Below are positions 1 through 8,878 of a stretch of DNA of 64,000 bases, in pieces. This stretch comes from Rhodoferax lithotrophicus (lineage in GTDB: Bacteria > Pseudomonadota > Gammaproteobacteria > Burkholderiales > Burkholderiaceae_C). The DNA is taken from assembly GCF_019973615.1 (NCBI RefSeq), contig NZ_AP024238.1, forward strand, positions 2,604,001 to 2,668,000, written 5' to 3'. Below the pieces are notes generated by a model, which saw only the letters and a program-made list of their open reading frames with translations, searched no databases and was not told where the DNA came from. A program made the translations under genes and the position numbers. The stretch's first letter is position 1; the number at the start of each line of letters is the position of its first letter.

Positions 1-1
1 A

Positions 2-1504
2 AGAGCGCGTATCAGCGAAGCAGTTGATAAAGTGCAATATGCATTGCAACAAGCCAGCACCGCAGCACGTTTTAATGCCCGAGTCAAAACCGCGCTGGAT
101 AACGTCAGCTTGCCGGTGCGTATTGCGGATGTCGATGGCACGGTGATCTACATCAACCACGCCTTGCAAACCACCCTGCGGCAAAATGCAGCGGGTTTCC
201 GTCGACAAATTCCTGGCTTTGATACTGAAAAAGTGGTTGGCGGCAGCATAGGTATGTTTTACGCTGAACCACAGGCGGCAGTGACACGCTTGCGCAATTT
301 GACGACTGTCGCCCATTCGCGCCTGAATCTGGGGGGACGCTTGTATGACCTCACCACAACGCCGGTGAACACTGCTGAAGGTGAACGCTTGGGCACAGTG
401 GGTCAGTGGCAAGATGTCACAGAACAACTCCGCGCCGAGGAAGACATTGACAAAGCGGTTCAAGCCGCCGCGTGTGGTGACTTGAGTGGCCGTTTGAGCC
501 TGGAAGGTAAAAACGGTTTTTTTGCCAACCTCTCCAATGGCATGAACCAGTTGCTGGATACCAGCGAAGGCGTCATGACCGACGTGGCCGATGCCCTGAG
601 TGCCTTGGCAAAGGGCGACTTGACCCACCGTATCCGCCGGGACTATCAAGGCCTGTTTGGCAAGGTCAAAGACAGTGTGAACACTTCCAGCGATAACCTG
701 ACACGTGTCATGGAAGAGGTTCGTGCCGCTGCCGATGCCCTTACAGGTGCTGCCAATCAGGTGTCAGCCACAGCCCAAGCGCTCAGCCAGGCTGCCAGTG
801 AGCAGGCATCAAGTGTGGAACAAACCACGTCCAGCATCAGCCTGATGTCGGCCAGCATCAACCAAAACAGCGACAACGCACGTATCACCAATGGCATGGC
901 CACCAAAGCCAGCACCGAGGCCAGTGATGGTGGCCATGCAGTCAGCCAAACTGTAGTGGCCATGAAGCAAATTGCAGCCAAGATTGGTATTGTGGATGAC
1001 ATCGCCTACCAAACCAATCTGCTCGCCTTGAATGCGGCCATCGAGGCTGCTCGCGCTGGCGAGCATGGCAAAGGCTTTGCCGTTGTGGCAGCAGAAGTAC
1101 GAAAGCTGGCCGAACGTAGTCAGGAGGCTGCCAAAGAAATTGGTGAGCTGGCAAGCCAAAGCGTCACCACCGCCGAGCGTGCTGGCAAGTTGCTTGATGA
1201 AATCGTACCCAGCATCCAGAAAACCTCAGAATTAGTGCAAGAAATTACCGCCGCATCCAGTGAACAAAGCGGCTCCATCACCCACATTGGTGGAGCCATG
1301 GATCAGCTAAGCAAGGCCACCCAGCAAAACGCCAGTGCATCAGAAGAACTGGCGGCCACCAGCGAAGAATTGTCTGGTCAAGCCGAACAGCTTCAACAGT
1401 CTGTGGCGTTTTTCAAAACTGGGGATAGCCGTCATGCCGTGAATGTCCGCCACTCACGTTTGACAACGCCATCGCGACTGGCTCCGCCTAGAGTGGTTGG
1501 ATGA
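2..1504 (+). CDS. methyl-accepting chemotaxis protein, 5' end outside window
   Basis: The reading frame is open to the left edge, so the true start lies upstream. The visible part holds a PAS-like segment (around [18 protein letters not shown]), a HAMP-like region with two GDL(S/T)-type helices, and a full cytoplasmic signalling hairpin whose tip reads [19 protein letters not shown], the most conserved stretch of chemoreceptors. Chemoreceptors form trimers of dimers that control CheA kinase through CheW. The C-terminus ends in a short basic tail, with no NWETF-type CheR/CheB tether. No transmembrane segment is in view, so membrane or soluble type cannot be decided. The downstream PhnD-like sensor operon begins 106 bp later on the same strand. 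Confidence 0.93.
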   Translation, partial: RARISEAVDKVQYALQQASTAARFNARVKTALDNVSLPVRIADVDGTVIYINHALQTTLRQNAAGFRRQIPGFDTEKVVGGSIGMFYAEPQAAVTRLRNLTTVAHSRLNLGGRLYDLTTTPVNTAEGERLGTVGQWQDVTEQLRAEEDIDKAVQAAACGDLSGRLSLEGKNGFFANLSNGMNQLLDTSEGVMTDVADALSALAKGDLTHRIRRDYQGLFGKVKDSVNTSSDNLTRVMEEVRAAADALTGAANQVSATAQALSQAASEQASSVEQTTSSISLMSASINQNSDNARITNGMATKASTEASDGGHAVSQTVVAMKQIAAKIGIVDDIAYQTNLLALNAAIEAARAGEHGKGFAVVAAEVRKLAERSQEAAKEIGELASQSVTTAERAGKLLDEIVPSIQKTSELVQEITAASSEQSGSITHIGGAMDQLSKATQQNASASEELAATSEELSGQAEQLQQSVAFFKTGDSRHAVNVRHSRLTTPSRLAPPRVVG

Positions 1505-1516
1505 TTGGCCATTGGT

Positions 1517-1545
1517 TTGCAGTGCCAATTCAAGGTTCGTACAAA
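1517..1545 (+). promoter_or_regulatory. possible sigma-70 promoter for the sensor operon
   Basis: TTGCAG (1517-1522) and TACAAA (1540-1545) are separated by 17 bp in the 106-bp gap before the PhnD-like gene. Spacing is ideal but both boxes are imperfect, and no transcript evidence exists. The inverted pair ATTGGC/GCCAAT at 1504-1509 and 1524-1529 overlaps it and could instead be a weak end-of-gene hairpin for the chemoreceptor. Confidence 0.3.
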
Positions 1546-1610
1546 GAATTGGCCTCCTACAATGACGGCATTTTTTCACACATTTTGAATGTGATTTCGT
1601 AAAAGTCCAT

Positions 1611-2444
1611 ATGTCATTCAGTCCACTCACATGTATGCGCCGAACCTTTGTTTTGATCTTGGCGGCATGGGCCAGTGGTCAGACTATGGCTCAAACCGTT
1701 CAGCCTTTTCGTCTGGGTGTTGCGCCACACACAAGCGCCCGTGTGATCCTTGAGATGTACCAACCCCTTCGCCTTCATCTTGAACAAGCCTTGGGCAAGC
1801 CCGTAGAAGTGGTTACAGCCCCGGACTTTACGGAATTTGCGCGACGCATGATGCACCTGGACTACGACCTGGCGATCACCACAGGCCACCAGGCACGCCT
1901 TGCCCAAACAGATGCAGGATACACACCACTGATCACCTACATTGCTGATTTCAGGGCCGTGACCTTGGTAGCCGGCGATAGCAAGGTGAAACAGATTAGC
2001 GACCTCAAAGGCAAACAGGTGCTGGGTTTGTCATCCACCTCACTGGTCACGTTATGGGGTCAACATTGGCTTAAAAGTAATGGCTTGAGCCAACCGCTGC
2101 GCTATATCAGTGCCTCTGACAGTGTGGCGCATCTGATTCTTGAGAATCAGGCTGCTGCTGGATTTGCGTCCTTGGCCAACTACCAAAGTCTGCCGCGGGA
2201 ACTGCAATCCAAACTGCGTTTTTTGGCCATCAGCGAGCCGATGGCTGGACGTGTGTACATGCTCAACCCACAACAACTGGCACTCAAAAGCACACTCGAC
2301 AGTGCCTTGCAGAATTTTGCGCAAAGCGACTCGGGCAAAAGCTACTTTGTCAAATACAAGCTTGATGGTTATCGCATGCTCAAACCCAAAGAACTGGAAG
2401 CCATGGACCCCTTTGCAGCTGAAGTGCGTCAAACCCTGAAATGA
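1611..2444 (+). CDS. PhnD/SsuA-type periplasmic binding protein, sensor-operon ligand receptor
   Basis: 277 residues. It starts with an exportable N-terminus (hydrophobic run [15 protein letters not shown], cleavage likely just before QTVQPF), then the fold of phosphate/phosphonate-type binding proteins: [19 protein letters not shown] near the N-terminus and [15 protein letters not shown] in the middle are typical of the PhnD-like family. No ABC permease or ATPase is adjacent. The stop overlaps the start of a hybrid histidine kinase (ATGA), so the protein probably presents a ligand to that kinase rather than to a transporter. The ligand is unknown. A second in-frame ATG at 1635 gives a more compact signal peptide and may be the real start; neither start has a clear Shine-Dalgarno sequence. 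Confidence 0.8.
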   Translation: MSFSPLTCMRRTFVLILAAWASGQTMAQTVQPFRLGVAPHTSARVILEMYQPLRLHLEQALGKPVEVVTAPDFTEFARRMMHLDYDLAITTGHQARLAQTDAGYTPLITYIADFRAVTLVAGDSKVKQISDLKGKQVLGLSSTSLVTLWGQHWLKSNGLSQPLRYISASDSVAHLILENQAAAGFASLANYQSLPRELQSKLRFLAISEPMAGRVYMLNPQQLALKSTLDSALQNFAQSDSGKSYFVKYKLDGYRMLKPKELEAMDPFAAEVRQTLK

Positions 2445-4645
2445 AGCACCTGTTTCAAAGTGTGCGCACCCGCTTGCTGCTGGTAGCCTTGGCGGTTGAA
2501 GCGGTGATGCTGACAGTTTTGGTAAGTAACAGCTTGCGCTTGATGAACACCTACATGACGGCGCAACTTGAAGATCATGCCAATCAAATCACCCCCATTC
2601 TGACTGCCGCACTGGTAGCGCCACTGGCACAGCGTGACTACGCCACCGTGCAGTCGGTGCTTGATGAAAGCCGCAAAGGCAGTGGCCAAGGTATCCGCTA
2701 CCTGGCCGTCAGCAATGTTCAAGGTGTACGCATGGCCAGCAGCGGAATTGAAGACCATGTTTCGCTGCCTCAGCCAGACACCAGTATCAACAACGTTGGT
2801 CATGACACTGACAGCTCCTACGACGTTCAAAAACCAATCGTCATGTTTGGTCAAAAGTTGGGGGTCTTGCATTTTGGACTGGACCTGTCGCCCATTTTTT
2901 TGGCCCAAAACACCTTAAGGAATCAAGGCTTGCTGATTGCCTTGATTGAATTGCTGCTGTCCTTTCTCGTATTAACTGCTCTGGTGTGGTGGTTGACCCG
3001 CCATTTGATTGACCTGACACGTGCCAGCCAAGAAGTAGCCATGGGTAACCTGAGTCCGGCCCCCATCAAGGAAGGCCACGACGAATTGGGCCAACTCGGG
3101 GCAGCGTTTAATGCCATGTCGCGTGCGGTGAACGAACGTGTGGCCGAACTGGTGGCGGCACGTCAAACCGCAGAACTGGCCAATCTGGCCAAAAGCCGCT
3201 TCTTGGCCACCATGAGCCATGAAATCAGAACACCCATGAATGGCATTCTGGGTATGGCACAGCTTCTGCTTGAGCCCAAACTCTCTGAACATGAGCGTCT
3301 GGACTATGCCCGCACCGTCTTGAACTCGGGTCAATCCCTATTGAGCCTGCTCAACGACATTCTGGACATGTCCAAAATTGAGGCCAACAAACTTCAGCTT
3401 GAACAAAGTATCTTTGAGCCGGCCCAGCTGCTGCATGAATCACAGTTGCTCTTTGAAAGTGTGGCTCTTCAGAAAAACCTGACCCTGACACACGACTGGA
3501 GCGGGCCTGTCAACGCTCGCTACCGTGGTGATGTATACCGGTTGCGCCAAATGTTATCCAATCTGGTGGGCAATGCGATCAAATTCACCCATCAGGGCCA
3601 CATACACATTCAAGGCAGCGAACTGCACCGTTTGGAAGATGTTGCGGTGCTGAAAATTTCGGTCAAAGACAGCGGCATAGGCATGACAAGCGAGCAAGTT
3701 GCCCGTATCTTCCAACCCTTCGTCCAAGCGGACAACAGCACCACAAGGGAATACGGTGGCAGCGGTTTGGGCTTATCCATTGTGAGCCACTTGGCCACCT
3801 TGATGGGGGGTCAGGTGGGCGTGGAAAGTACCCCTGGACTGGGTAGCCTTTTTTGGTTTCAGGTGAGTGTGCAGTGTCCATCAGCGGCAGATGAATATGA
3901 CCCCGGTAAACAACACCGCATAGAGGGTAAACCACCCACACTCAAGGGCTCGCCCCAGACCACCCCATCAACGGTAGAAGTCATGCTGGTGGAAGACAAT
4001 CCCGTCAATCGCATGGTGGTAGAAACTTTTCTCAAACAATTTAAGCTGCACGTAACAACCGCTGAAAACGGCCAACAGGCACTTGATCTCATCACCCAGG
4101 GGGCCCAGCCCGCACTGATTCTGATGGATCTCCAAATGCCGGTGATGGATGGCTACATCGCCACCGAAAAAATCAGGGCCTGGGAGCGTGCCAACGCGCG
4201 TCCGCGTCTTCCCATCATGGCCCTGACTGCCAATGCGTTTCAAGAAGATCGTGAACGTTGTCTTTCGGTGGGTATGGATGCCTTTATCACCAAACCGATA
4301 GCCAAAGCAGACTTGCTCAAAGCACTCGCACCCTGGCTACCCAAGCAGCCTGACAGCGCCACCCCAATGAACCAGGTCCAGAACATTCCGCAACTACCTG
4401 GATTGGAGCCAGACTGGCCGAAAGTAAGCCAGTTACACGCCAAGTTGTCCAACATGTTGAAGCACCATCAATTTGATGCACTCGACTGCTTTGAACAGCT
4501 TGTGACCTTGACGAGTCACACACCACTGGCACAGCAGGTGAAAACCATCGGCCCTTTGATTCATAACTTGCAATTTGAACAAGCGCTGGCCCTGCTGAGT
4601 CAACTACCCACGACCGCCTCACATACAAGCCAAAGCGACACATGA
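2441..4645 (+). CDS. membrane hybrid histidine kinase
   Basis: 734 residues. Order: transmembrane helix about 10-30, periplasmic sensor segment about 31-165, second helix about 166-188, HAMP, HisKA with phospho-acceptor His260 in [11 protein letters not shown], HATPase with the DSGIGM and GGSGLGLSI boxes, then a receiver domain with Asp563 in [11 protein letters not shown] and the ITKPI lysine. A tail of about 90 residues follows the receiver; it has no clear HPt histidine motif. It overlaps its neighbours by ATGA on both sides, so binding protein, kinase and the downstream receiver-GGDEF-EAL protein are translationally coupled. The likely flow is ligand-loaded binding protein to kinase to c-di-GMP output, an inference from gene order. 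Confidence 0.92.
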   Translation: MKHLFQSVRTRLLLVALAVEAVMLTVLVSNSLRLMNTYMTAQLEDHANQITPILTAALVAPLAQRDYATVQSVLDESRKGSGQGIRYLAVSNVQGVRMASSGIEDHVSLPQPDTSINNVGHDTDSSYDVQKPIVMFGQKLGVLHFGLDLSPIFLAQNTLRNQGLLIALIELLLSFLVLTALVWWLTRHLIDLTRASQEVAMGNLSPAPIKEGHDELGQLGAAFNAMSRAVNERVAELVAARQTAELANLAKSRFLATMSHEIRTPMNGILGMAQLLLEPKLSEHERLDYARTVLNSGQSLLSLLNDILDMSKIEANKLQLEQSIFEPAQLLHESQLLFESVALQKNLTLTHDWSGPVNARYRGDVYRLRQMLSNLVGNAIKFTHQGHIHIQGSELHRLEDVAVLKISVKDSGIGMTSEQVARIFQPFVQADNSTTREYGGSGLGLSIVSHLATLMGGQVGVESTPGLGSLFWFQVSVQCPSAADEYDPGKQHRIEGKPPTLKGSPQTTPSTVEVMLVEDNPVNRMVVETFLKQFKLHVTTAENGQQALDLITQGAQPALILMDLQMPVMDGYIATEKIRAWERANARPRLPIMALTANAFQEDRERCLSVGMDAFITKPIAKADLLKALAPWLPKQPDSATPMNQVQNIPQLPGLEPDWPKVSQLHAKLSNMLKHHQFDALDCFEQLVTLTSHTPLAQQVKTIGPLIHNLQFEQALALLSQLPTTASHTSQSDT

Positions 4646-6801
4646 ATACCTTCATCAAAGCGCCCAAACCACGTATTCTGGCCATTGACGACACCCCAGC
4701 CAACCTGTTCACATTAGGTGCTTCACTCAAAAAAGACTTCGACCTGCAATTGGCTACCTCGGGTGCAGAAGGGCTTAGGCTGGCCATACAAGAGCCACCG
4801 GAACTGATTTTGCTCGACATCATGATGCCTGAAATGGACGGGTTTGAAACCTGCAAACGCTTCAAGGCCGAGCCAAGCCTGAAAGACATTCCGGTGATTT
4901 TCATCACCGCATTGGCGACTGTCGACGCTGAAATCAAAGGTCTTTCGTTCGGTGCACTGGACTACATCACCAAGCCGATTCAGGTTGAGACCGCACGGCA
5001 ACGCATTCGCAACCTGCTCGACCGTGAACACTACCGGCAACAAGCGCAAATCAAAAGCCAGCAACTGGAAACCAAACTCACCGAGCTGAAACAGGCACAA
5101 GCTCAACTGAAGCTTGCGGCAAGCGTTTTTTCATCTGCACGTGAAGGCATTTTTATCACCGACACACATGGCATCATCGTTGAAGTGAATCAGGCTTTTG
5201 AACGCATCACTGGTTATGGCCGCGCAGAAGTTGTGGGGCAATCGCCAATGATGCTTAATTCTGGGAAACAAACCCCGGATTTTTACGCTGACATGTGGAA
5301 ACAACTGGCCACCAAGGAACATTGGTATGGCGAGCTCTGGAATCTCCGTAAAGGGGGCCAGCTGTATGCAGAAATGCTCAATATCTCTTCGGTGCGTGAC
5401 GCTCAAGGCCAGATCCAAAACTATGTGGCACTGTTCTCCGACATCACGGTACAGAAAGAACACGAACAAGAGCTGGATCACATTGCCCACTACGACATGC
5501 TCACAGGTTTGCCCAACCGGGTCTTGCTTGCTGATCGCCTGCGCCAAGGCATGACACAGACCCTTCGGCGCGGCCAGCACCTGGCCGTGGTGTTCCTCGA
5601 CCTGGATGGTTTCAAAACCGTCAACGACAACTTTGGTCACGGGGTCGGAGACCAACTGCTGAGCATACTGGCCAACCGCATGAAACTGGCGCTACGTGAA
5701 GGTGACACGCTTGCACGCACCGGTGGTGACGAATTTATTGCCGTACTGATGGATCTGGAAAACACAACCACCAGTGACTCCCTGTTGCTGCGTTTGCTGC
5801 AAGCGGCCGCCATGCCATTTGATCAGGATGGCTCACACCTGCAAGTATCGGCAAGCATTGGTGTGAGTTTTTACCCCCAGGAAAGCGACATAGATGCGGA
5901 TCAGCTGATCCGCCAGGCCGATCAGGCGATGTACCAGGCCAAACTGGCTGGTAAAAACCGTTTCCACGTGTTTGATGCGGTACAAGACAGTGGTCTGCGT
6001 ACACACCATGAAAGCCTGAAACGTATTGGGCAAGCCCTGAAAAACAACGAGCTGGCGCTGTACTACCAGCCTAAAGTGGATATGCGCAGCGGTAAAGTGA
6101 TTGGTCTGGAAGCCCTGATCCGTTGGCAACACCCTGAGCTTGGCCTGCAGGCACCGGCCCTGTTCTTGCCGGTGATCGAAGATCATCCGCTGGCTGTAGA
6201 GGTAGGTGAATGGGTGATTGAAACCACTCTCAGCCAAATCGAGCAATGGCAGTCCGCAGGTTTGGACATCCCTGTCAGTGTGAATGTGGGTGCACGCCAA
6301 TTGCAGCAACCGGTGTTTGTGGATCGGTTGCGTACCCTGCTGGAAAACCACCCTTTGGTGAAACCCGGCATGCTCTCACTGGAAGTGCTTGAAACCAGTG
6401 CCTTGGAAAACATGACGATGGTGAGCCATGTCATCGAACAATGCCGTCAGATGGGGGTGACTTTTGCGCTGGACGATTTTGGTACCGGCTATTCGTCACT
6501 CACTTATCTAAAGCGGCTTCCCGTGACCACTTTAAAAATTGACCAGAGTTTTGTGCGCGATATGCTGGTTGATGCTGATGATCTGGCCATTTTGCAAGGT
6601 GTGATCGGGCTTGCCCAGGCATTTGACCGGGAGGCTATTGCTGAAGGTGTCGAAACCACTGAACACGGCGTACGCCTGCTGGCCATGGGATGTTATCTGG
6701 CCCAAGGCTACGGTATTGCGCGCCCCATGCCTGCACATCACGTTCCAGACTGGATCAAACACTGGCAATGTGATGCCGCATGGGTGTATCCAACCCACTG
6801 A
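4642..6801 (+). CDS. receiver-PAS-GGDEF-EAL response regulator (c-di-GMP turnover)
   Basis: 719 residues. N-terminal receiver with acidic pair IDD, phospho-acceptor Asp59 in [11 protein letters not shown] and Lys111 in ITKP; a short coiled coil; a PAS domain about 155-275; GGDEF with an intact signature at 361-365; and EAL with EAL at 490-492, [18 protein letters not shown] and QGY motifs present. Both diguanylate cyclase and phosphodiesterase sites therefore look complete, and net activity cannot be called. It is the last gene of the binding protein-kinase-regulator operon and overlaps the kinase by 4 bp, so it is the obvious phosphorylation target of that kinase. Confidence 0.93.
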   Translation: MNTFIKAPKPRILAIDDTPANLFTLGASLKKDFDLQLATSGAEGLRLAIQEPPELILLDIMMPEMDGFETCKRFKAEPSLKDIPVIFITALATVDAEIKGLSFGALDYITKPIQVETARQRIRNLLDREHYRQQAQIKSQQLETKLTELKQAQAQLKLAASVFSSAREGIFITDTHGIIVEVNQAFERITGYGRAEVVGQSPMMLNSGKQTPDFYADMWKQLATKEHWYGELWNLRKGGQLYAEMLNISSVRDAQGQIQNYVALFSDITVQKEHEQELDHIAHYDMLTGLPNRVLLADRLRQGMTQTLRRGQHLAVVFLDLDGFKTVNDNFGHGVGDQLLSILANRMKLALREGDTLARTGGDEFIAVLMDLENTTTSDSLLLRLLQAAAMPFDQDGSHLQVSASIGVSFYPQESDIDADQLIRQADQAMYQAKLAGKNRFHVFDAVQDSGLRTHHESLKRIGQALKNNELALYYQPKVDMRSGKVIGLEALIRWQHPELGLQAPALFLPVIEDHPLAVEVGEWVIETTLSQIEQWQSAGLDIPVSVNVGARQLQQPVFVDRLRTLLENHPLVKPGMLSLEVLETSALENMTMVSHVIEQCRQMGVTFALDDFGTGYSSLTYLKRLPVTTLKIDQSFVRDMLVDADDLAILQGVIGLAQAFDREAIAEGVETTEHGVRLLAMGCYLAQGYGIARPMPAHHVPDWIKHWQCDAAWVYPTH

Positions 6802-6861
6802 GGTTCAAGCACCTCGTGGCTCGTCGGGTCCATTCCGTGCCTCTTGCGCACCTTCATGAAA

Positions 6862-6900
6862 CTAGAGCAGCCTGACCTTACTCAGGTCAGGCTGCTCTAG
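6862..6900. terminator. perfect 17-bp hairpin between convergent genes
   Basis: Positions 6862-6878 and 6884-6900 are perfect reverse complements with a 5-base loop (TACTC). It lies between the convergent GGDEF-EAL gene (ends 6801) and the patatin gene (ends 6862), so a bidirectional terminator is likely. There is no long T tract on either side. The stem contains the stop codon and last dozen codons of the patatin gene. Confidence 0.6.
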
Positions 6901-8037
6901 CCAGGCGGCAAATTCGTCAGCAAGTTGGTGACAGGCACTCACGGCAGCGTTCCAGGCATTCATGCGGGCAATCAAATCAGCGCCATAGTGCATAAAGTCA
7001 CCCCGATCAGGCAGCTTGCCATTGGGCAGGGTTTTGACCCAATCCGGGTTCGGAGCCAGCAACACCATGATGTCCAAAAATGGCGTACTGCCGTGGCGCC
7101 ACGACAGATGTTTATCCAGCCAGCCCGGCACCACGCTACGCTGGAAATGCGGGTACAGCACCAAGCCAGCGGTGTGATCGGATGCCCTGGCATCTTTTAT
7201 ATGATTTTGCTCTGTAGCGATTATGGAATAAGCCTGAGTAGCTCTTGAATCAAGAGCATTCTGAACACCGGCATAGTCCAGGTGCAAGTGGTAATCGGTC
7301 ACCCCGCCATCCCAATACGCACCCGCTGGCGCATCGGCAATGTCATGCACCGCCTGGAGCACAAAAGGAATGGAGCAACTGGCTTGTAATGCGGCCTGAA
7401 AATTTGCCTCGGTCAGGGCCACCTGTTGCGTCGGGTAATCATGCGCAACAAAAGGCAAATCGGGCAAACCTGTGCCTGGACCGCTGGAAAACACCACCCG
7501 CTCCAGCCACGGCCCCAAGGCCCGGCGCGCCAGTAAATTGCTGAGAAACGCGCCCACATAACCCAGCGCGGTCAACCCATGACGTTCACGTGAGAGCAAG
7601 CCGCGTCCATGCGAGGTCAGTACATGCAAGGCGTAACGCGGATGCTGCAACACCTCTGCCAACCGTCCGTCATAAAACGCCTGCAAATTCGCACCAAACA
7701 GAGCGCTCACACGTGAAGCTGGTGGACGTTTCTCACCCGGCAGCAAGTCGTAATGCTGACCAATGTACTCACGCTCCAGCCGCTCAAAAGCCGCAACCGG
7801 ATCATTCAAACAAGCGCTAGCCATGCGCCAGGCACCAATGGAGGCCCCGACCAAATGCACGGCTTGACTGGATTGTGGCAACCACTGGCCAAAAATAAAG
7901 CGATCCAGCGGCCCCAGAATCAGCCCTTTGGGGCCACCAGCTGCGGCAGCCATCGTGCTGACATCCTGTGGACGCAAGCCGTACCGCCCCAGGTGCGCCA
8001 TAGCCTTGGGGCCCGCGTAAATCTGCAGCGCCTTCAT
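6862..8037 (-). CDS. patatin-like phospholipase family protein
   Basis: 391 residues from the ATG at 8037, which sits two bases after the stop of the upstream HDOD gene; an 80-bp longer reading frame exists but overlaps that gene. The patatin catalytic set is visible: oxyanion loop AAAGGPKGL, nucleophile elbow GASIG (Ser66) and the dyad aspartate in YWDGG. Patatins are lipid acyl hydrolases with a Ser-Asp dyad; the substrate here is unknown. Between the catalytic Asp and the GLVLYPHFQ segment there is an extra stretch of roughly 20-25 residues encoded by palindromic element PE1. It is the last gene of a tex-HDOD-patatin run. The end of the gene lies inside a perfect hairpin. Confidence 0.85.
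   Translation of the reverse strand: MKALQIYAGPKAMAHLGRYGLRPQDVSTMAAAAGGPKGLILGPLDRFIFGQWLPQSSQAVHLVGASIGAWRMASACLNDPVAAFERLEREYIGQHYDLLPGEKRPPASRVSALFGANLQAFYDGRLAEVLQHPRYALHVLTSHGRGLLSRERHGLTALGYVGAFLSNLLARRALGPWLERVVFSSGPGTGLPDLPFVAHDYPTQQVALTEANFQAALQASCSIPFVLQAVHDIADAPAGAYWDGGVTDYHLHLDYAGVQNALDSRATQAYSIIATEQNHIKDARASDHTAGLVLYPHFQRSVVPGWLDKHLSWRHGSTPFLDIMVLLAPNPDWVKTLPNGKLPDRGDFMHYGADLIARMNAWNAAVSACHQLADEFAAWLEQPDLSKVRLL
7207..7259 (-). repeat. palindromic element PE1, inside the patatin gene
   Basis: An AT-rich imperfect copy of the dispersed element. Read in the gene it encodes NALDSRATQAYSIIATEQN, the same reading frame (type 1) as PE5, PE7 and PE13; the match to the PE5 peptide (NAMDNEATGASLSRAT) is close. 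It adds sequence not expected in the family. Confidence 0.6.
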
Positions 8038-8038
8038 T

Positions 8039-8872
8039 TCAGTAGACAAGGTCCGCAAAACGGCTGCCAGGCACTTGTTTGGACCAATCAATCGGGTCCT
8101 GCTGGAGAACCATGTCAATGTCTACCCCTAAGACTTCAGCCACTGGCGACGGAAAGCTCACCGCCAACGCCTTGGCATCCAGGCCCGCTTGTTTGGCCCG
8201 GGCACGCCAAATGGCCAAATGCAGCACACCGGCCATGGGCTCATAGGCATCGTTGTCAAACGGTGCATGCGCAAATTGCAAAGCATTCACCATCACTTGC
8301 GGGAAATGCCAAAGAGAGGCCAATCCGGCGCTGACCTGGGTATAACCAAAACCCAGTGCCTGGATTTCAACCCGTTCGCGCCGGAGATCCAATGGGGAAC
8401 AGACCACATCCAGCTCCACCGCTTGGGGTATGGCCAGACGCATCGACAGTTCACCGATGGCGTGAATCAAACCACAGGTTGTGGCCGCTTGTTGATTCAA
8501 ACGCAGCAAACCTGCCAAAGAGCGCGACACCCGGGCCGTGTCCTGACTGTAGGCCCAGAATTTGGGCAACAACAAGCCAGGCACGGTTTTGAATGAAGCC
8601 TGACTGGCCGCTTGGCTCACCATGGCATGCACCTGCCCCAAACGCAGCACCACCAGCGCTTCAGCCACACTGTGAATCTGCCCGGCCAGCTTGAACATGG
8701 GCGCATTGGCGGCCTGTAACAAGCGGGTCGTCAGCGCCGGGTCATGGCCCAGGAGCAGGTCAATACGACGCAAATCCTGCCGCGACCCAACCAGCTCACT
8801 CATCAGCAAAGCCATCACTTTCGGCACGCTCGGCATGACAAAACGCTGGTTCAGCAACGTGGCCAGTTCCAT
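8039..8872 (-). CDS. HDOD domain protein
   Basis: 277 residues. The N-terminal 200 residues match the HDOD fold (LPSVPKVMALLMSEL-like opening, LLGHDPALTTRLLQAANAP, then AEALVVLRLGQVHAMV), a degenerate HD-type domain without metal-binding His-Asp pairs that is used in signalling. No second recognisable domain follows. The start lies 6 bp after the tex stop, with GGGGAG upstream inside the tex end, and the stop is 2 bp before the patatin start, so the three genes are probably one transcript. Its partner is unknown. Confidence 0.85.
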   Translation of the reverse strand: MELATLLNQRFVMPSVPKVMALLMSELVGSRQDLRRIDLLLGHDPALTTRLLQAANAPMFKLAGQIHSVAEALVVLRLGQVHAMVSQAASQASFKTVPGLLLPKFWAYSQDTARVSRSLAGLLRLNQQAATTCGLIHAIGELSMRLAIPQAVELDVVCSPLDLRRERVEIQALGFGYTQVSAGLASLWHFPQVMVNALQFAHAPFDNDAYEPMAGVLHLAIWRARAKQAGLDAKALAVSFPSPVAEVLGVDIDMVLQQDPIDWSKQVPGSRFADLVY

Positions 8873-8878
8873 GGTGCG

